A stretch of 45,405 nt of DNA from Aequorivita soesokkakensis (lineage in GTDB: Bacteria; Bacteroidota; Bacteroidia; Flavobacteriales; Flavobacteriaceae), in the NCBI RefSeq assembly GCF_001641085.1, contig NZ_LXIE01000007.1, positions 1 to 45,405 of the forward strand, in the 5' to 3' direction. The translations under genes were made by a program, and so were the position numbers. Below the pieces are notes generated by a model. That model did not search any database, was not told the origin of the DNA, and saw only the letters and a list, made by a program, of their open reading frames with translations. This document shows, in pieces, positions 44,581 to 45,405 of the stretch. Every line of letters starts with the position of its first letter. The stretch's first letter is position 1.

Positions 44581-45375
44581 ATGAACCCCGAAGAAATCAT
44601 AGCATCAGGAAATTTAGAGATGTACGTTTGTGGCGCATTGCCACCAGAGGAAGCACTTGAAATAGAAGAGGCAATCGCTGCCTACCCTGAAGTGAAGCGT
44701 GAAATAGAACTTATTGAAGAGTCATTGCTGCACTTGGCGGAAACCGTGGCTCCTCCAGTACAGGTAATGACTTGGACAAATATTTTAAATTCAATCCGAA
44801 ATATTAAACCCACAGAAGATACCAAAGTAAGAACATTAAACTGGCCTGCAATTACTGGCTGGGCAGCGGCAATACTGTTTATGGGCGGAATTATGTGGAT
44901 GCTGAAACAAACAAATGAGCTGAATAACTCACTTCAAGTTACTACTACAGAAAATACGGTTTTAAAGGGTGAAAAAGAAAGTGTTGAAAACCAACTAGCT
45001 GAAAACAACGAAGTGCTTGAAGTTTTAAGATCAAAAGAGTATCAAGCTTATACCCTTCCGGGAAATCAAGCTGTGGCGCCTGAAGCTTTTGCAAAAGTAT
45101 ATTTGAACAAAACACAAAATATAGCCTATATAGATATAAAAGGTTTACCAGCTCCGCCCCGCGGAAAAGTTTATCAAGTTTGGTCGCTTAAAATGGAACC
45201 ACTTACGCCAACTAGTGTCGGTTTAATTTCTTCTGAAAATGAAACCAGTGAAGGAATTTACAAGTTCGTAAATTTCCCAGACCCGGAAGCCTTCGGAATA
45301 ACGTTAGAGCCTGAAGGCGGAAGCGAAACTCCTACGCTATCACAACTATATACTTTAGGAATGATTACAATTTAA
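44581..45375 (+). CDS. RskA-like membrane anti-sigma factor
   Basis: 264 aa. An acidic N-terminal sigma-binding region (1-60; ASGNLEMYVCGALPPEEALEIEE) lacks a HxxxCxxC zinc motif. One membrane segment is at about 88-108 (WPAITGWAAAILFMGGIMWML split at its ends), followed by a coiled coil (110-151) and a periplasmic RskA domain with VYLNKTQNIAYIDIKGLPAPP and GKVYQVWSLKMEPLTPTSVG. It should hold the sigma factor inactive at the inner membrane until a signal triggers release. Confidence 0.92.
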   Translation: MNPEEIIASGNLEMYVCGALPPEEALEIEEAIAAYPEVKREIELIEESLLHLAETVAPPVQVMTWTNILNSIRNIKPTEDTKVRTLNWPAITGWAAAILFMGGIMWMLKQTNELNNSLQVTTTENTVLKGEKESVENQLAENNEVLEVLRSKEYQAYTLPGNQAVAPEAFAKVYLNKTQNIAYIDIKGLPAPPRGKVYQVWSLKMEPLTPTSVGLISSENETSEGIYKFVNFPDPEAFGITLEPEGGSETPTLSQLYTLGMITI

Positions 45376-45405
45376 AAAGCAAAGTTTTAAATTAAAAACC
45401 TGTAC

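Overview
The window reads as chromosome from a member of the Bacteroidota, most likely family Flavobacteriaceae. The reasons are an AT-rich genome with almost no Shine-Dalgarno sequences, promoters of the TTG / TAnnTTTG type, a secreted metallopeptidase ending in a Por/type IX secretion sorting domain, and a PfkA-GapA-Pgi sugar operon typical of the group. The genus cannot be fixed from sequence reading alone.

About 0.8-23.2 kb, plus strand: a nearly complete extracellular contractile injection system (eCIS, the PVC / Afp / MAC family of phage-tail-like particles). Gene order is cap/terminator (Pvc16-like, DUF4255), unknown 291-aa protein, single sheath, two tube proteins, 53-aa DUF5908-like protein, LysM hub, VgrG-like spike, PAAR tip, gp25-like wedge, two large baseplate proteins, an 874-aa protein of unknown function in the position of the tail fibre, tape measure, a DUF4157 protein, an unknown 306-aa protein and the AAA+ ATPase. 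There is no capsid, portal, terminase or integrase, so this is not a prophage. There is no TssJLM or ClpV, so it is not a classical type VI system. The DUF4157 protein is the best cargo candidate. It carries a DUF4157 HELTH motif, two OmpA-like domains and a C-terminal aspzincin (M35)-like HExxH peptidase. The operon is preceded by a good Bacteroidota promoter with three evenly spaced GGG-N4-CCC boxes upstream. Together these indicate that the first gene starts at a TTG at 827, not at the ATG at 701.

0-0.6 kb, minus strand: a 116-aa unknown protein and the start of a membrane protein, divergent from the eCIS operon.

23.2-33.5 kb, minus strand: housekeeping genes. A pfkA-gapA-GlcNAc kinase-like-pgi glycolytic cluster is followed by a YifB/ComM-type ATPase, an M16 peptidase lipoprotein and a DUF2891 lipoprotein. 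The last of these converges on the eCIS ATPase gene with one base between the stops.

33.7-40.3 kb, minus strand: NAD(P)H-dependent FMN reductase-like, pabB, then satD-DUF3307-tilS-CocE/NonD hydrolase. Four 29-bp tandem repeats containing an imperfect palindrome lie upstream of satD and run into its promoter. They look like an operator array for the HTH protein SatD.

40.3-45.4 kb: a large M36 (fungalysin) type IX-secreted metallopeptidase on the minus strand with a strong terminator, and divergently an ECF sigma factor with its RskA-like membrane anti-sigma factor.

No tRNA, rRNA, CRISPR array, insertion sequence or integrase was found.
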